Of a DNA stretch of 64,000 nucleotides, positions 8,704 to 17,225 are shown one piece after another. The notes under the pieces are model-generated. The model was not told where the DNA came from and did no database searches. It saw nothing but the letters and a program-made list of their open reading frames with translations. The stretch's first letter is position 1, and every line of letters begins with the position of its first letter. Made by a program: the position numbers and the translations under genes. This stretch comes from Robiginitomaculum sp. (GTDB lineage Bacteria > Pseudomonadota > Alphaproteobacteria > Caulobacterales > Maricaulaceae): the NCBI GenBank assembly GCA_021776615.1, contig JAJFFO010000007.1, positions 403,608 to 467,607 on the forward strand, in the 5' to 3' direction.

Positions 8704-9849
8704 TTAAGCGGCGCGGGCTTTGTCGCCGCGCTTTGCCGACCGGGCGTTTAATTTATCGAGCAAATAATCCAGCTCTTCTGGCGGCAATGCCTGAAATTGG
8801 GTAAGCACTCGCTCAATCATGCGCCCAGTAAAGCGTTCGCGATCATCCTCGCCGCCATCATATTCCATCTCATGATAGACATCCAAGCCGGCTCTGAACG
8901 CCGCAAACAACCGTTGCGGCATGCCAGCGCGTTCATATATAGCGCGAAAGCCCAAGCTGCCCGAATCATGCACCATCAACCAGGCGCGCGAATGCGGTAA
9001 AGCCGCTAATTCGGCCAAAGACCATTCAACAAAACGTATATGGCCAGTGCAAAGCCCGCGCAAAATCAGCGACGGACCCAAGCGGCCATTTAAATGTAAT
9101 TGCTGCACAAAGCGGCGCATATCCTTGGCCTGCCCGGCCTGATCAACCAAATCAATGGTCGCGCGTTCGCGGCTGCCTTCAGCCAGTTCAACGGCCAATT
9201 GCGGTGGTAGTTCGTGGCGCTTAACCAAACGTCCCATGGCTTCATCGCTAATCAGCGACACCAATTTTTCCGCAATATGAACCGGCAACACATCGCGTTC
9301 AATGAAGGCATCGGTAACCTTGGCGCTTTCGCCAAACCGGGTTAACGCTGAAGTAAAGGCTTTATCGCCAAACACCGCGCCATTATTGGTGGCGGCGACA
9401 ACCAATGCCGGTTCGCGCCCTTCTTGCGCAATCACTTCGACCACCGCGGCAGATACAGATTTACGTTTAGCCACGGCTATCTGGCGCAGGGCCGCGCCGG
9501 AACGCACCACTTCAATTAAATCCTCATCGGTTAAAGCCGGGGAGAAGGTAATTATCGGCAGCGCAATAGAGTCGATGTCATTAGCCAGTTTTTTGGCAAG
9601 TCGCGGCGGTAAATGCGGTGAATTTTTCAAGGTCACAGCCAGTGAACGCCGCACCAGTTGGGCGGCATCCTTGGCCATAATGTCCATAATGGCTTCTGCG
9701 CTTTGTCGTTCCTGGCGCGACAAAGGCGCGCGATCTATGGCGTGGCAGATTTTATGCGCGGCAATAGCGCGCTCTTCATCATCCTTGCCTTTGACAAGCC
9801 GCTGCACGTCATCCTGCGTGAGGCGCGAACGCATTGTAGAAACGGACAT
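8704..9849 (-). CDS. DUF2336 domain protein
   Basis: About 381 residues of HEAT-like helical repeats belonging to DUF2336, an alphaproteobacterial family of unknown biochemical function. Visible hallmarks are LTQDDVQRLVKGKDDEERAIAAHKI near the start, the AEAIMDIMAKDAAQLVRRSLAVTLKNSPHLPPRLAKKLANDI segment, and FSPALTDEDLIEVVRSG. I chose the ATG at 9849 because AAAAAGG lies eight bases upstream and family members start close to this point; an ATG at 9936 in frame would add 29 residues. No signal peptide or membrane helix. It lies 105 bases downstream of a transglycosylase gene. DUF2336 genes often occur near motility or envelope genes, but a role here is inference. Confidence 0.85.
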   Translation of the reverse strand: MSVSTMRSRLTQDDVQRLVKGKDDEERAIAAHKICHAIDRAPLSRQERQSAEAIMDIMAKDAAQLVRRSLAVTLKNSPHLPPRLAKKLANDIDSIALPIITFSPALTDEDLIEVVRSGAALRQIAVAKRKSVSAAVVEVIAQEGREPALVVAATNNGAVFGDKAFTSALTRFGESAKVTDAFIERDVLPVHIAEKLVSLISDEAMGRLVKRHELPPQLAVELAEGSRERATIDLVDQAGQAKDMRRFVQQLHLNGRLGPSLILRGLCTGHIRFVEWSLAELAALPHSRAWLMVHDSGSLGFRAIYERAGMPQRLFAAFRAGLDVYHEMEYDGGEDDRERFTGRMIERVLTQFQALPPEELDYLLDKLNARSAKRGDKARAA

Positions 9850-9954
9850 AGCTTCAACCTTTTTGCCATAAGCTCGGAACCCGCAGTCTGGCGTGTTATG
9901 CTTAATGAAGTCTTGCCAAATATTATTTAGGCTCATGGCCCTTGGGCCTGAAAC

Positions 9955-10809
9955 CTAGACTTGCGAGCGAAAATTATCATCCCGGCGTTCATCTTCGGAT
10001 TTTTCGCTGCTTTGCGGCGCGGAAAGTTCTGACAATATCTGGATGATAGCCGGCGTAAGGTGTAAAACCGGTGCGCCAAAGGCCCGCAGGCTTGGCGCAT
10101 GGGGTGCCAAAAATTTCGCCGCCGCCAAAGCATTACGGGCATAGGCATTTGGTACCGCTGGTGCAGTCTCCCTTTGCGGGTCGGCGCTTGCTGGTGATTG
10201 CGGGCCATGGGCGCGTTTTAACTCGGCCAGCACCGCCTGCGTTGAACGGGCTTTGCCGCTGGCTTCAAAAAAAATCGGGCGGTTGGCCTTGGCCTCTTTG
10301 GGAAATAGAGTGGCGGCTTTGGCACCGGGCGTAATGTCTGCTGCATTAATCAGCGCACTGGCCTGCCCCGCGCCCATAAAATGGGCAATATACAATTCCG
10401 CTTCCTCGGGCTTGCGCCCTAAATGCCGCTGTAAAACCGCGGCGTTTTCGCGGGTTAACTCACCGGCCATTTGCGCCGAAACTTTGGGGTCGAAGCGTAA
10501 ATTGAGAATGCGTTCTCGCGCCGCCTCATCGGCGACGCCTAAGCGGCCATTAGCGCCCGCCTCAATTGCTGTCGCCTCAGCGTCGAGGCCGTGAGCCTTG
10601 CCGTGGCGCGACACCATATTCAGCCATGTCTGTTCGACAAATTGAAACAGGCCAGCGGCGCTGGAGGTGGCGGCTTTGGCGGAACTGTCCAACCCGCTTT
10701 CGCGCGCCGCTGTTTGCACCATGAAATCAAATGAAACCCCGGCGCGTCCGGCGGCGCTGTGCAACGCTTTGGAAAGCGCGAGAGGAAGAGCGGCAATGGG
10801 GGCAGTCAT
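9955..10809 (-). CDS. Lytic transglycosylase-like protein (SLT fold)
   Basis: A 284-residue protein. Residues ~10-150 have the soluble lytic transglycosylase pattern: FDFMVQTAARESGLD, with the catalytic Glu in AARESG, then SAAGLFQFVEQTWL, the ES...GLFQF signature. AELYIAHFMGAG matches the last motif of the fold. It would cleave the MurNAc-GlcNAc bond in peptidoglycan. No obvious signal peptide is seen, which is known for some flagellum-associated members that are exported another way. The C-terminal third is low-complexity, Ala/Pro/Ser-rich, with no known domain. The next gene downstream is the DUF2336 protein on the same strand. Confidence 0.82.
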   Translation of the reverse strand: MTAPIAALPLALSKALHSAAGRAGVSFDFMVQTAARESGLDSSAKAATSSAAGLFQFVEQTWLNMVSRHGKAHGLDAEATAIEAGANGRLGVADEAARERILNLRFDPKVSAQMAGELTRENAAVLQRHLGRKPEEAELYIAHFMGAGQASALINAADITPGAKAATLFPKEAKANRPIFFEASGKARSTQAVLAELKRAHGPQSPASADPQRETAPAVPNAYARNALAAAKFLAPHAPSLRAFGAPVLHLTPAIIQILSELSAPQSSEKSEDERRDDNFRSQV

Positions 10810-10868
10810 GGCAGGGTCCGGTTTGCGATAGCTGGTGCCAAGCTTGCCGGGACACTCCTAACTTGTGG

Positions 10869-12035
10869 TTAACAAAATGAAAACCTTGCGGGCAGGAAAT
10901 CGGCGGCGAATGGTCCGCCATCTCTTTCCAACACCATATTGCAAAGAATTTGCGCGCTCGCCGGGGCCAGCAAAACGCCATTGCGGTGATGGCCACCATT
11001 GGCGAAAACACCTGGCATGGTCAGCGGCCCGACAAACGGCGCGTGGTCAAGGCTTTGCGGCCGTATGCCCGCCCATGAGGCCACGCATCTTGCCTGCGCC
11101 AGCGCCGGAATGGTTTTGGCGGCCTCAGCGTGCAAATGCGCAATGGTCGCTTTGATAACCGCCGTGTCGGCCTGTCCGGCCTCCGAACTGGCACCAATAA
11201 TGGTGCGGCCATCGCCGCGCGGCACAATATAACTACCCGCGGCCCGGATCAGTCTACGCACCGGATTATCCGGTGTTTCCAATGCCAGCATCTGCCCTTT
11301 TACCGGCGCAAGCTGCGCTGCCAATTCAGCCGCGCCTTCAACAAAGCCCGCTTCAAATCCCGCCGCGACAATCACCCGGTCAGCATCAAAATGCGAAGAT
11401 GGCGCACAATGGACCCGCAAGGCACCTTTATGTGGCTTGACCATTAGCGCCCTATGCCCGGTGCGCACCATGCCACCATTGGCGCTCAGCATGGCGTATA
11501 AAGCGGCCATCACTTTTCGCGGCTCGGCACTGGCCTCGCCGTCCAGACGCAGGGCTGCTTCCAGCCCCGGGCAAAGCGCTGGTTCTGCACTCATTGCCTG
11601 CGCCGGATTTAGCAAAACCGCCTCCAGCCCCAGCTTTTGTGCGACCGCCCGCGTTCTGTGCAATAGCGGCATTTCTGCCGGTGTTCTGGCACACAGCAAG
11701 GCACCGAAAGGGCGCCAGCCAACATCCTGCCCTGCGGTTTCAAAACGTCTGGCCCATTGTTGCCAAAGCGTCAGGCTATATGCGCCAAAGGCTTCGACGG
11801 AATTTTGGGTCAGGTCCAGCGCTTCCTCAATCTCACCGGCCTCGCTGACCGGGGCCAGCATGCCCGCCGCCGCCCAACTGGCACCTCTGGCGCTTTGCCC
11901 GGCCTCCAGCACGGTCACCTTGCAGCCCGCTTGCGCCAGCAGTGCGGCAGGCCATAAGCCCATCAGGCCGCCGCCAATGACCACCACCTTGGGCCGCGGC
12001 GCAAAGCCGGTATATGCTGTGGTTGAAGAACCCAT
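10869..12035 (-). CDS. thiO: Glycine oxidase ThiO (FAD-dependent amino acid oxidase)
   Basis: About 388 residues of the DAO family. The N-terminal Rossmann motif VVVIGGGLMGLWPAALLAQAG, then VTVLEAG, binds FAD. GASWAAAGMLAPVSEAGE is the ThiO-specific second segment. SYIVPRGDGRTIIGASSEAG and the C-terminal GHHRNGVLLAPASA complete the fold. ThiO converts glycine to iminoacetate for the thiazole half of thiamine. No other thiamine gene and no TPP riboswitch is seen here, so the physiological role rests on family similarity. The first ATG is at 12035; a TTG at 12098 in frame is possible but there is no ribosome site at either. Confidence 0.86.
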   Translation of the reverse strand: MGSSTTAYTGFAPRPKVVVIGGGLMGLWPAALLAQAGCKVTVLEAGQSARGASWAAAGMLAPVSEAGEIEEALDLTQNSVEAFGAYSLTLWQQWARRFETAGQDVGWRPFGALLCARTPAEMPLLHRTRAVAQKLGLEAVLLNPAQAMSAEPALCPGLEAALRLDGEASAEPRKVMAALYAMLSANGGMVRTGHRALMVKPHKGALRVHCAPSSHFDADRVIVAAGFEAGFVEGAAELAAQLAPVKGQMLALETPDNPVRRLIRAAGSYIVPRGDGRTIIGASSEAGQADTAVIKATIAHLHAEAAKTIPALAQARCVASWAGIRPQSLDHAPFVGPLTMPGVFANGGHHRNGVLLAPASAQILCNMVLERDGGPFAADFLPARFSFC

Positions 12036-12182
12036 GCTTGCGCGCCAATAATATACCAAACGATATTTGGTGATATCGGCGCTTTTGAACAGCAGCAAGC
12101 GCAGAGCGGCAATTGCGTCTATTACGCGCAGTCAGGCGGACCCTCGTGGGGGCTTTTCCGGTTCAGTGGATTTCACAAATGG

Positions 12183-12578
12183 TTAGACAAATGCCCCGGC
12201 GAGACCGCAAAGCTGCGCGCCAAGGTCATCAACCGGCCCGGTGGTGCTGGTACGAATATTGTCTGATTCAACTTGGAAATCTTTGACCACAGTTTTCGAC
12301 CTGACATTAACGCCATGGCGCGATTCAAACTGCCCGATTAAGTCCATCAACTCTTGCATGGACCGCTCATCCATTTTGCCCATTAAATTGGAAATATCTA
12401 CCGCGAAGGCATTGCCCCACGGTCCTCGTGGGCAGCCAATATTACCGCCGGTCACCACAAAATCATTGACCACGGTCGTAACCATTATATTGCCCGCACT
12501 GACGCCGATATTCGGCGCCAAAGCCAGCGCGCCGGTCATTGAAAGGCCTAAGATTATTTTCCGCATAATATTCCCCAT
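12183..12578 (-). CDS. Small secreted protein with internal repeat, unknown function
   Basis: A 131-residue protein with a clear signal peptide (MRKIILGLSMTGALALAPN..., cleavage near VSA-GN). The mature part contains two copies of one motif: TVVNDFVVTGGNI near residue 35 and TVVKDFQVESDNI near residue 95. This suggests an internal duplication around a central helical stretch (MDERSMQELMDLIGQFE). Two cysteines, one early and one near the end, could pair. I do not recognise the family. The start may be 12578 or the ATG at 12566; both have purine-rich sites. It is divergent from another small secreted protein with 170 bases between them. Confidence 0.65.
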   Translation of the reverse strand: MGNIMRKIILGLSMTGALALAPNIGVSAGNIMVTTVVNDFVVTGGNIGCPRGPWGNAFAVDISNLMGKMDERSMQELMDLIGQFESRHGVNVRSKTVVKDFQVESDNIRTSTTGPVDDLGAQLCGLAGAFV

Positions 12579-12748
12579 AATTTTTCCTAAGCTCTAATTA
12601 GCACAGCCCGGACACCATGAGGATTAGCCCTTATGTGCTATATAAATTTGCCGCTGAAAGCGTAAGCTTATGCTCAGAAATGCCCTTATTAATTGCCAAG
12701 GCGAACGCCGTTTCCCGGCAAAAAGGGGCGCTATTGGGAGTCGATATA

Positions 12749-13213
12749 ATGAAGAATACCAGCTTAAAAATGCTCGCCCTTACCGCCTTTATTGGCGGCC
12801 TATCAATGCCTGCCGCCGCCGACGGGCTTACCGTCGTCATCCAACCGCAAGGCGTGACCACGGCGGATTTGATCAAAGTTTTGGCCGATGGAAAAATAAC
12901 CCCCAAGGAAGTTGTTGAAGTCGGAGCCATCGCCATTTCCAACGCCCTAAGCGATGTACTCGCACAAGGACAGATATGTCGTGAAGCCAACCGCCTTTGG
13001 GCGTTAAATGGAGCCAACGGCAAGACCTCCAAGTCAATAACCGAGACCTTTACCGTCAAGGTCGACCACCCGTTTGGACGCGGCGACAAAGACAGCTATC
13101 AAAACTCCATGCTTATTCGCAAACTGCCCGGCAATGGCGGCTTGGCCGTAGGCGTGTACAAGCCGGGCAGCGATGCTATTGCCAAGGTTTATAATTGTGA
13201 ATCGAAACTATGA
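12749..13213 (+). CDS. Small secreted protein, unknown function
   Basis: The ATG at 12749 follows GGGAGTCGATATA; a longer open frame starting at 12617 has no ribosome site and would hide the signal peptide. The 154-residue product begins with a signal peptide (MKNTSLKMLALTAFIGGLSMPAAA) and a mature start near DGLTVV. The mature protein holds two cysteines (QICREANRLW and the penultimate VYNCESKL) and no catalytic motif. It is divergent from the secreted protein at 12183-12578 and may share its control region. Family not recognised. Confidence 0.65.
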   Translation: MKNTSLKMLALTAFIGGLSMPAAADGLTVVIQPQGVTTADLIKVLADGKITPKEVVEVGAIAISNALSDVLAQGQICREANRLWALNGANGKTSKSITETFTVKVDHPFGRGDKDSYQNSMLIRKLPGNGGLAVGVYKPGSDAIAKVYNCESKL

Positions 13214-13222
13214 GTTAAATTG

Positions 13223-13257
13223 AAAAACCCCGAATACCGGTGTGACGGCATTCGGGG
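13223..13257 (-). terminator. Rho-independent terminator of the M16 protease gene
   Basis: A hairpin CCCCGAATnCCG / CGGnATTCGGGG with one internal mismatch and a six-base loop. On the minus strand it is followed by TTTTT, ten bases beyond the M16 stop. The plus side has no T-tract, although the convergent gene may also use it. Confidence 0.85.
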
Positions 13258-13266
13258 CAGATCATA

Positions 13267-16161
13267 TTAAAGCGCGTTGCCGTCGGCATCCAACTCGATA
13301 ATCGGGTGGCCCAATGCCTCGAGCCCCGGCAGGATTGACGCCTTATCGCCAACCACCAGATAGATCATCTGGTCCAGATCGAGATGTTTGGACGCCAGCG
13401 CGTTAAGTTCTGTGCCGCTAATATCGGCAAGAATTGCGTTTTGTTGATCGACAAAATCATCGGGCAAGTCATAGACAACAATGCGACTAAGAAAGCCCGA
13501 TTTTTGCGATGGGGTTTCATAATTGCGCGCGTCACGTTGACCCAAAGCGCTTTTCAAAAAGTCGAGCTCGGCATAGGTCATGCCTGCCTCGGCGAATTTA
13601 CCGATTTCATTTTTGAATTCGATGATGGATTTATCGGTCACATCGGCACGAACACCGGCTTGCGCGGTATAGCGCCCGGCATCCATATCACCGCCAAAGA
13701 AGGACCGCGCACCATAGGTGTAGCCCTTATCTTCGCGAAGATTGATGTTGATACGGCTGTTAAAAGCACCGCCCAGATTATAATTCATCAACCCAAGACG
13801 ATAATATTCCTCGGTGGCATCATAGGTGATCGAGCGTTTGCCAATGCGAATTTCCGACTGTGCGGCACCTGGCTTGTCAATCAAATAAAGGGTGCCTGTT
13901 GCCAGTGCCGGGAATGGCTTAATCACTGGCTCCGGTGCGGCATCGCCGCCCCATGCGTCAAACACGCTTAGCTTGCTAACCGCATCGGCTTTTGGCAAAT
14001 CGCCAACCACCACAATGGCTGCGCCATGGGCAGTATAATGCGCCGCATGGAAGGCCTTCACATCATCAAGAGTAATGGATTGCACTGATACCTTTACGCC
14101 ATTTGACGGCCAAGCAAAGGCGTTGTCGTCGCCATATATCAGACGGCGGAACACGCCGGTTGCGGTTTGTGAGGCATTCTTTTTACCAGCTTCAATCCCT
14201 TGCAGGGTTTGCGCTTTGAGACGGTCAAAGTCGGCCTGGTCAAATTTTGGCTCGAACAATTTCTCGGCAGCGATCGCCAAAGTTGCATCGAGGTTTTCGG
14301 TCAGCGAACGCACGGTCAATGTCGTGGCGTTATCGCCCGCACGAAAGCCAACGGAGGAGCCAAGCTTTTGCAATCGATTGCTCAACTCCTCATTGGTGGA
14401 CTTCATCGTCGCTTCATTGACCATGGCCGCCGTCAAGCTGGCTAAACCAACTTTTTCAAGCGGGTCATTTTTATGACCCGAAGGAATGCGCACACTGATG
14501 GTCATGGTCGGCGCCTCATCATTAAGCGCCCCCAATACCGACACACCATTGGGTAATTCATCCCGCCAAATTGGTGGCAGAGTCAGGGTTGGATTTGGCC
14601 CCGCCGGCGGTTGCACACTGCGATCAAAATCGTCACTGGCACGGCGGATTTCCAAACTTGCCGCATCGGTTTTTTCATAGTCCGGCAAAGTCCGTGCCGG
14701 GCGCTGCCATGTGTCTTCATGGGCAATGGCGCCGCTCTGGCCCTTGGGCACAATGCTCATAATCACCGCCGGCTTATTTTTGATATATTGCGTATAGACC
14801 CGCATCACATCGTCTTTGGTGACCTTCTCATAACGGGCAATATCGGAACCAATATAATTGGGATTATCGGTGAAAATTTCATAGGAAGCCAATTGGCTGA
14901 CTTTGCCGCGCACGCTTTCCAAACCATAGACCATACCCGAAACGATGCCTGCTTTTACGCGGATCAGATCGTCATCTTCAACGCCGCGATTTTCAAACTC
15001 GACGAGCGAGTCTCTGGCAATTTGCTCCAGATCGGCAAGGCCTTTACCCGAAGCCGGGTTGGGCAGAGCCAACATGGTGAACTGGCACCCTAATTCCTGA
15101 CAGCCATGACCGGCGCTGGCCTGAACTGCAAAACCGTTTTTCACCATATTCTTGTACAAAAGCGAGGTTTTTCCGGTACCCAAAATGGCCATCAGCACAT
15201 CCAGCGGCGCCTCGTCCGGATGGCGAGCTATAACCGTAGGCCAAGACATATAGAGCAAGGACAAGGCGACATTGTCTTCCATGGAAATATAGCGGTCCGC
15301 ATCCAACGCCACCGGCACCTGTTCCGGGTCGGCAACATCGGGACCACGAGGGATAGAGCCATAATATTTGACCACCCATTCCAAGGTCTGCTGCGCATCA
15401 AGATCGCCGCCAATGGTCAAGGTGGCGTTATTGGGGCCATACCAGCGCAGGAAGAACTTTTTCAGATCGTTGACGTCAACCCGGTTCAAATCCTCAATAT
15501 AACCTATGGTCAACCATGAGTATGGATGACCTTCGGGATAAAGCGCCTCATTAACCCGTTCACGCAACAGGCCATAGGGGCGGTTATCGTAATTCTGCCC
15601 GCGCTCATTTTTCACGGTTTCGCGCTGGACTTCAAACTTGTCCTGCGTCACCGCATCCAGCAAAAAGCCCATCCGATCGGCCTCGAGCCACAAAATCTTC
15701 TCAAGCTGGTTATTGGGGATGGTTTCAAAATAATTGGTGCGGTCGGTATTGGTTGTGCCGTTCAAGGTACCGCCGGATTCGGAAATGATTTTGAAATGTT
15801 GCTCGTCGCCTACGTTTTCGGAGCCTTGAAACATCATGTGCTCAAAGAAATGCGCAAATCCCGATTTACCAACTTCCTCGCGGCCAGAGCCGACATGGTA
15901 AGTGACATCAACATGCACTAACGGATCTGAATGGTCCTCGTGCAAAACCACGGTCAGACCATTGTCCAACACATATTTGCTATAAGGGATGGAAATTTCA
16001 TCGCCGCTTTTGGCAACCGATTCCACCAAACTTACTCCCGCGGGAAGGCTTATCTCTGCCCCCTTATACCCGGCATCATTGGGCGTCGTTGAAACTCCGC
16101 CTTCCTGACAACTGGCCAGCGCCAAGGCGGCCATGGATCCTATGATTGTACGCACGATCAT
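13267..16161 (-). CDS. M16 family zinc protease, lipoprotein, two-module
   Basis: A 964-residue, two-module pitrilysin-type protease. The N-terminus MIVRTIIGSMAALALASCQ ends in a lipobox (LASC, Cys at 18), so it is probably anchored in the periplasm. The first module carries the inverted zinc motif HxxEH in GFAHFFEHMMFQGSE near residue 105 and the distal Glu in ETVKNERGQNYDNR about 75 residues later. The second module (from about residue 540) repeats the fold without HxxEH, and has RININLREDKGYTYGARS, the Arg/Tyr substrate-binding signature. Such proteins act as processing or clean-up peptidases with a clam-shell chamber. Terminator at 13223-13257. Two AATTATCGATC copies lie upstream. Confidence 0.93.
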   Translation of the reverse strand: MIVRTIIGSMAALALASCQEGGVSTTPNDAGYKGAEISLPAGVSLVESVAKSGDEISIPYSKYVLDNGLTVVLHEDHSDPLVHVDVTYHVGSGREEVGKSGFAHFFEHMMFQGSENVGDEQHFKIISESGGTLNGTTNTDRTNYFETIPNNQLEKILWLEADRMGFLLDAVTQDKFEVQRETVKNERGQNYDNRPYGLLRERVNEALYPEGHPYSWLTIGYIEDLNRVDVNDLKKFFLRWYGPNNATLTIGGDLDAQQTLEWVVKYYGSIPRGPDVADPEQVPVALDADRYISMEDNVALSLLYMSWPTVIARHPDEAPLDVLMAILGTGKTSLLYKNMVKNGFAVQASAGHGCQELGCQFTMLALPNPASGKGLADLEQIARDSLVEFENRGVEDDDLIRVKAGIVSGMVYGLESVRGKVSQLASYEIFTDNPNYIGSDIARYEKVTKDDVMRVYTQYIKNKPAVIMSIVPKGQSGAIAHEDTWQRPARTLPDYEKTDAASLEIRRASDDFDRSVQPPAGPNPTLTLPPIWRDELPNGVSVLGALNDEAPTMTISVRIPSGHKNDPLEKVGLASLTAAMVNEATMKSTNEELSNRLQKLGSSVGFRAGDNATTLTVRSLTENLDATLAIAAEKLFEPKFDQADFDRLKAQTLQGIEAGKKNASQTATGVFRRLIYGDDNAFAWPSNGVKVSVQSITLDDVKAFHAAHYTAHGAAIVVVGDLPKADAVSKLSVFDAWGGDAAPEPVIKPFPALATGTLYLIDKPGAAQSEIRIGKRSITYDATEEYYRLGLMNYNLGGAFNSRININLREDKGYTYGARSFFGGDMDAGRYTAQAGVRADVTDKSIIEFKNEIGKFAEAGMTYAELDFLKSALGQRDARNYETPSQKSGFLSRIVVYDLPDDFVDQQNAILADISGTELNALASKHLDLDQMIYLVVGDKASILPGLEALGHPIIELDADGNAL

Positions 16162-16223
16162 TCTACATTTCCTTGAAAAATTGAATTCGACGCATCTTAG
16201 TTCAATCGTCGGTTTGGTAAAGT

Positions 16224-16270
16224 AATTATCGATCCAAATTCAAAAAAGAATTTTTTGAGAATTATCGATC
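16224..16270. repeat. Two direct copies of AATTATCGATC around an A/T palindrome
   Basis: AATTATCGATC occurs at 16224-16234 and again at 16260-16270, 36 bases apart, in the 231-base divergent region between the M16 gene and the gene at 16393. Between them CAAAAAAGAATTTTTTG (16241-16257) forms an inverted repeat. Two sites on nearly one face of the helix suggest a regulator binding region; inference only. Confidence 0.4.
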
Positions 16271-16392
16271 AATAAAAACTGAACCATAAGCCCTACCTCA
16301 CCAAACTGTGATTATAAATTGCTTTTAGATATGCATCCGCGGTGATAAAAGAAGATTATTCTTATGATTACACGAATATGTTGGAGATAAAA

Positions 16393-16977
16393 ATGAGAAC
16401 TCGTAAGCTACATACTTATTTTTCAAACGCATTAATTGACCTCTACACAAAATTTCTTAAAATTACCGCGACAGCAATACTCGCCGGAGCGGGTATAAGC
16501 GCATCCACCGCTTTGGCGCCGGCATATGCTTTCGATATGAGTCACGGCAAACTTTATGGTCTGGTCACCGACCCCTATGGCACGCCTATTGCGAACACCA
16601 AGGTCGTAATAACGAGTTCATTGCTTGGTTTTTCTAAAACCATGATTACAAATGCTGAAGGCCGTGTCAGAGTCTCGTATTTACCGACATCAGATTATAC
16701 CGCGAATATTGTTTCTGGTGAAGAAAAATATGTCGCACAAATCCCTGTCTATGCCGGTTATTCAAGCGGCGTTCATTTTGTGGTCAGCGCAGCCCCTGAT
16801 GATGTGCTCTTTACAGCGAACCAAAGCCCGTCTGATGGCAGCCAAGTGCTTCAATCCCGTGTCCAAATACCACCGATTCGGTGCGATCATTATGGTAATT
16901 TATGCTCAAATCGACAAACTGGCACCAGAGGTTTTCGGCGTACAACTATGATAGGCGTTATCAAGCAAGAACCATAA
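16393..16977 (+). CDS. Secreted carboxypeptidase-regulatory-like domain protein
   Basis: A 194-residue protein starting at the ATG after TTGGAGATAAAA. The long N-terminal region carries a signal-type hydrophobic stretch (residues ~20-45) ending APAYA-F. Residues ~50-135 match the carboxypeptidase D regulatory-like (transthyretin-type) fold: GKLYGLVTDPYGTPIANTKVVI, a T/S-rich strand, NAEGRVRVSYLPTSDYT and the closing VHFVVSAAP. In larger proteins this domain precedes Oar-like TonB receptors, but here no barrel follows and the tail is short and Cys/Arg-containing. It may be a free-standing adhesive or binding protein, or the remnant of a longer receptor gene. Confidence 0.65.
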   Translation: MRTRKLHTYFSNALIDLYTKFLKITATAILAGAGISASTALAPAYAFDMSHGKLYGLVTDPYGTPIANTKVVITSSLLGFSKTMITNAEGRVRVSYLPTSDYTANIVSGEEKYVAQIPVYAGYSSGVHFVVSAAPDDVLFTANQSPSDGSQVLQSRVQIPPIRCDHYGNLCSNRQTGTRGFRRTTMIGVIKQEP

Positions 16978-17017
16978 GGTGCATGTTGAGCCTGTGCTCA
17001 TATACCCCTGCCGAAAA

Positions 17018-17094
17018 TGGTACCGCCTCTTGGTCTCGAACCAAGGACCTCCGGTTCCACAAACCGGCGCTCTAACCTACTGAGCTAAGGCGGC
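17018..17094 (-). tRNA. tRNA-His (anticodon GTG), A73 and no encoded G-1
   Basis: A complete cloverleaf on the minus strand, 77 bases including the encoded CCA (17018-17020). Acceptor stem is GCCGCCT with AGGCGGT, D arm GCTC...GAGC, anticodon stem CCGGT/ACCGG with loop TTGTGGA (anticodon GTG at 17058-17060), variable region AGGTC and T arm with TTCGAGA. The base before G1 is T, not G, and the discriminator is A73; G1 faces U72. This is the divergent tRNA-His form known from a large alphaproteobacterial clade whose HisRS has co-evolved. Confidence 0.95.
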
Positions 17095-17225
17095 ACATAA
17101 TCATCCTTATGCGGGCGCGGAACCTAATGCGCTTGCCTCTTCAGGGCAAGATACGCACTGCAGTTCGGGGCAAGTTCGGGGCAATTTGAAGCAGCATAAG
17201 CACCCCTTAGGCCGCGTCGCTAATT

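Noticed and set aside
12036..12098. N-terminal extension of ThiO from a TTG start
   Set aside because: The extra 21 residues have no ribosome site and precede a normal DAO start; the Rossmann strand already begins about 16 residues after the ATG at 12035.
10869..12182. TPP riboswitch upstream of thiO
   Set aside because: The upstream sequence lacks the CTGAGA and ACCTGATC-type TPP core motifs.
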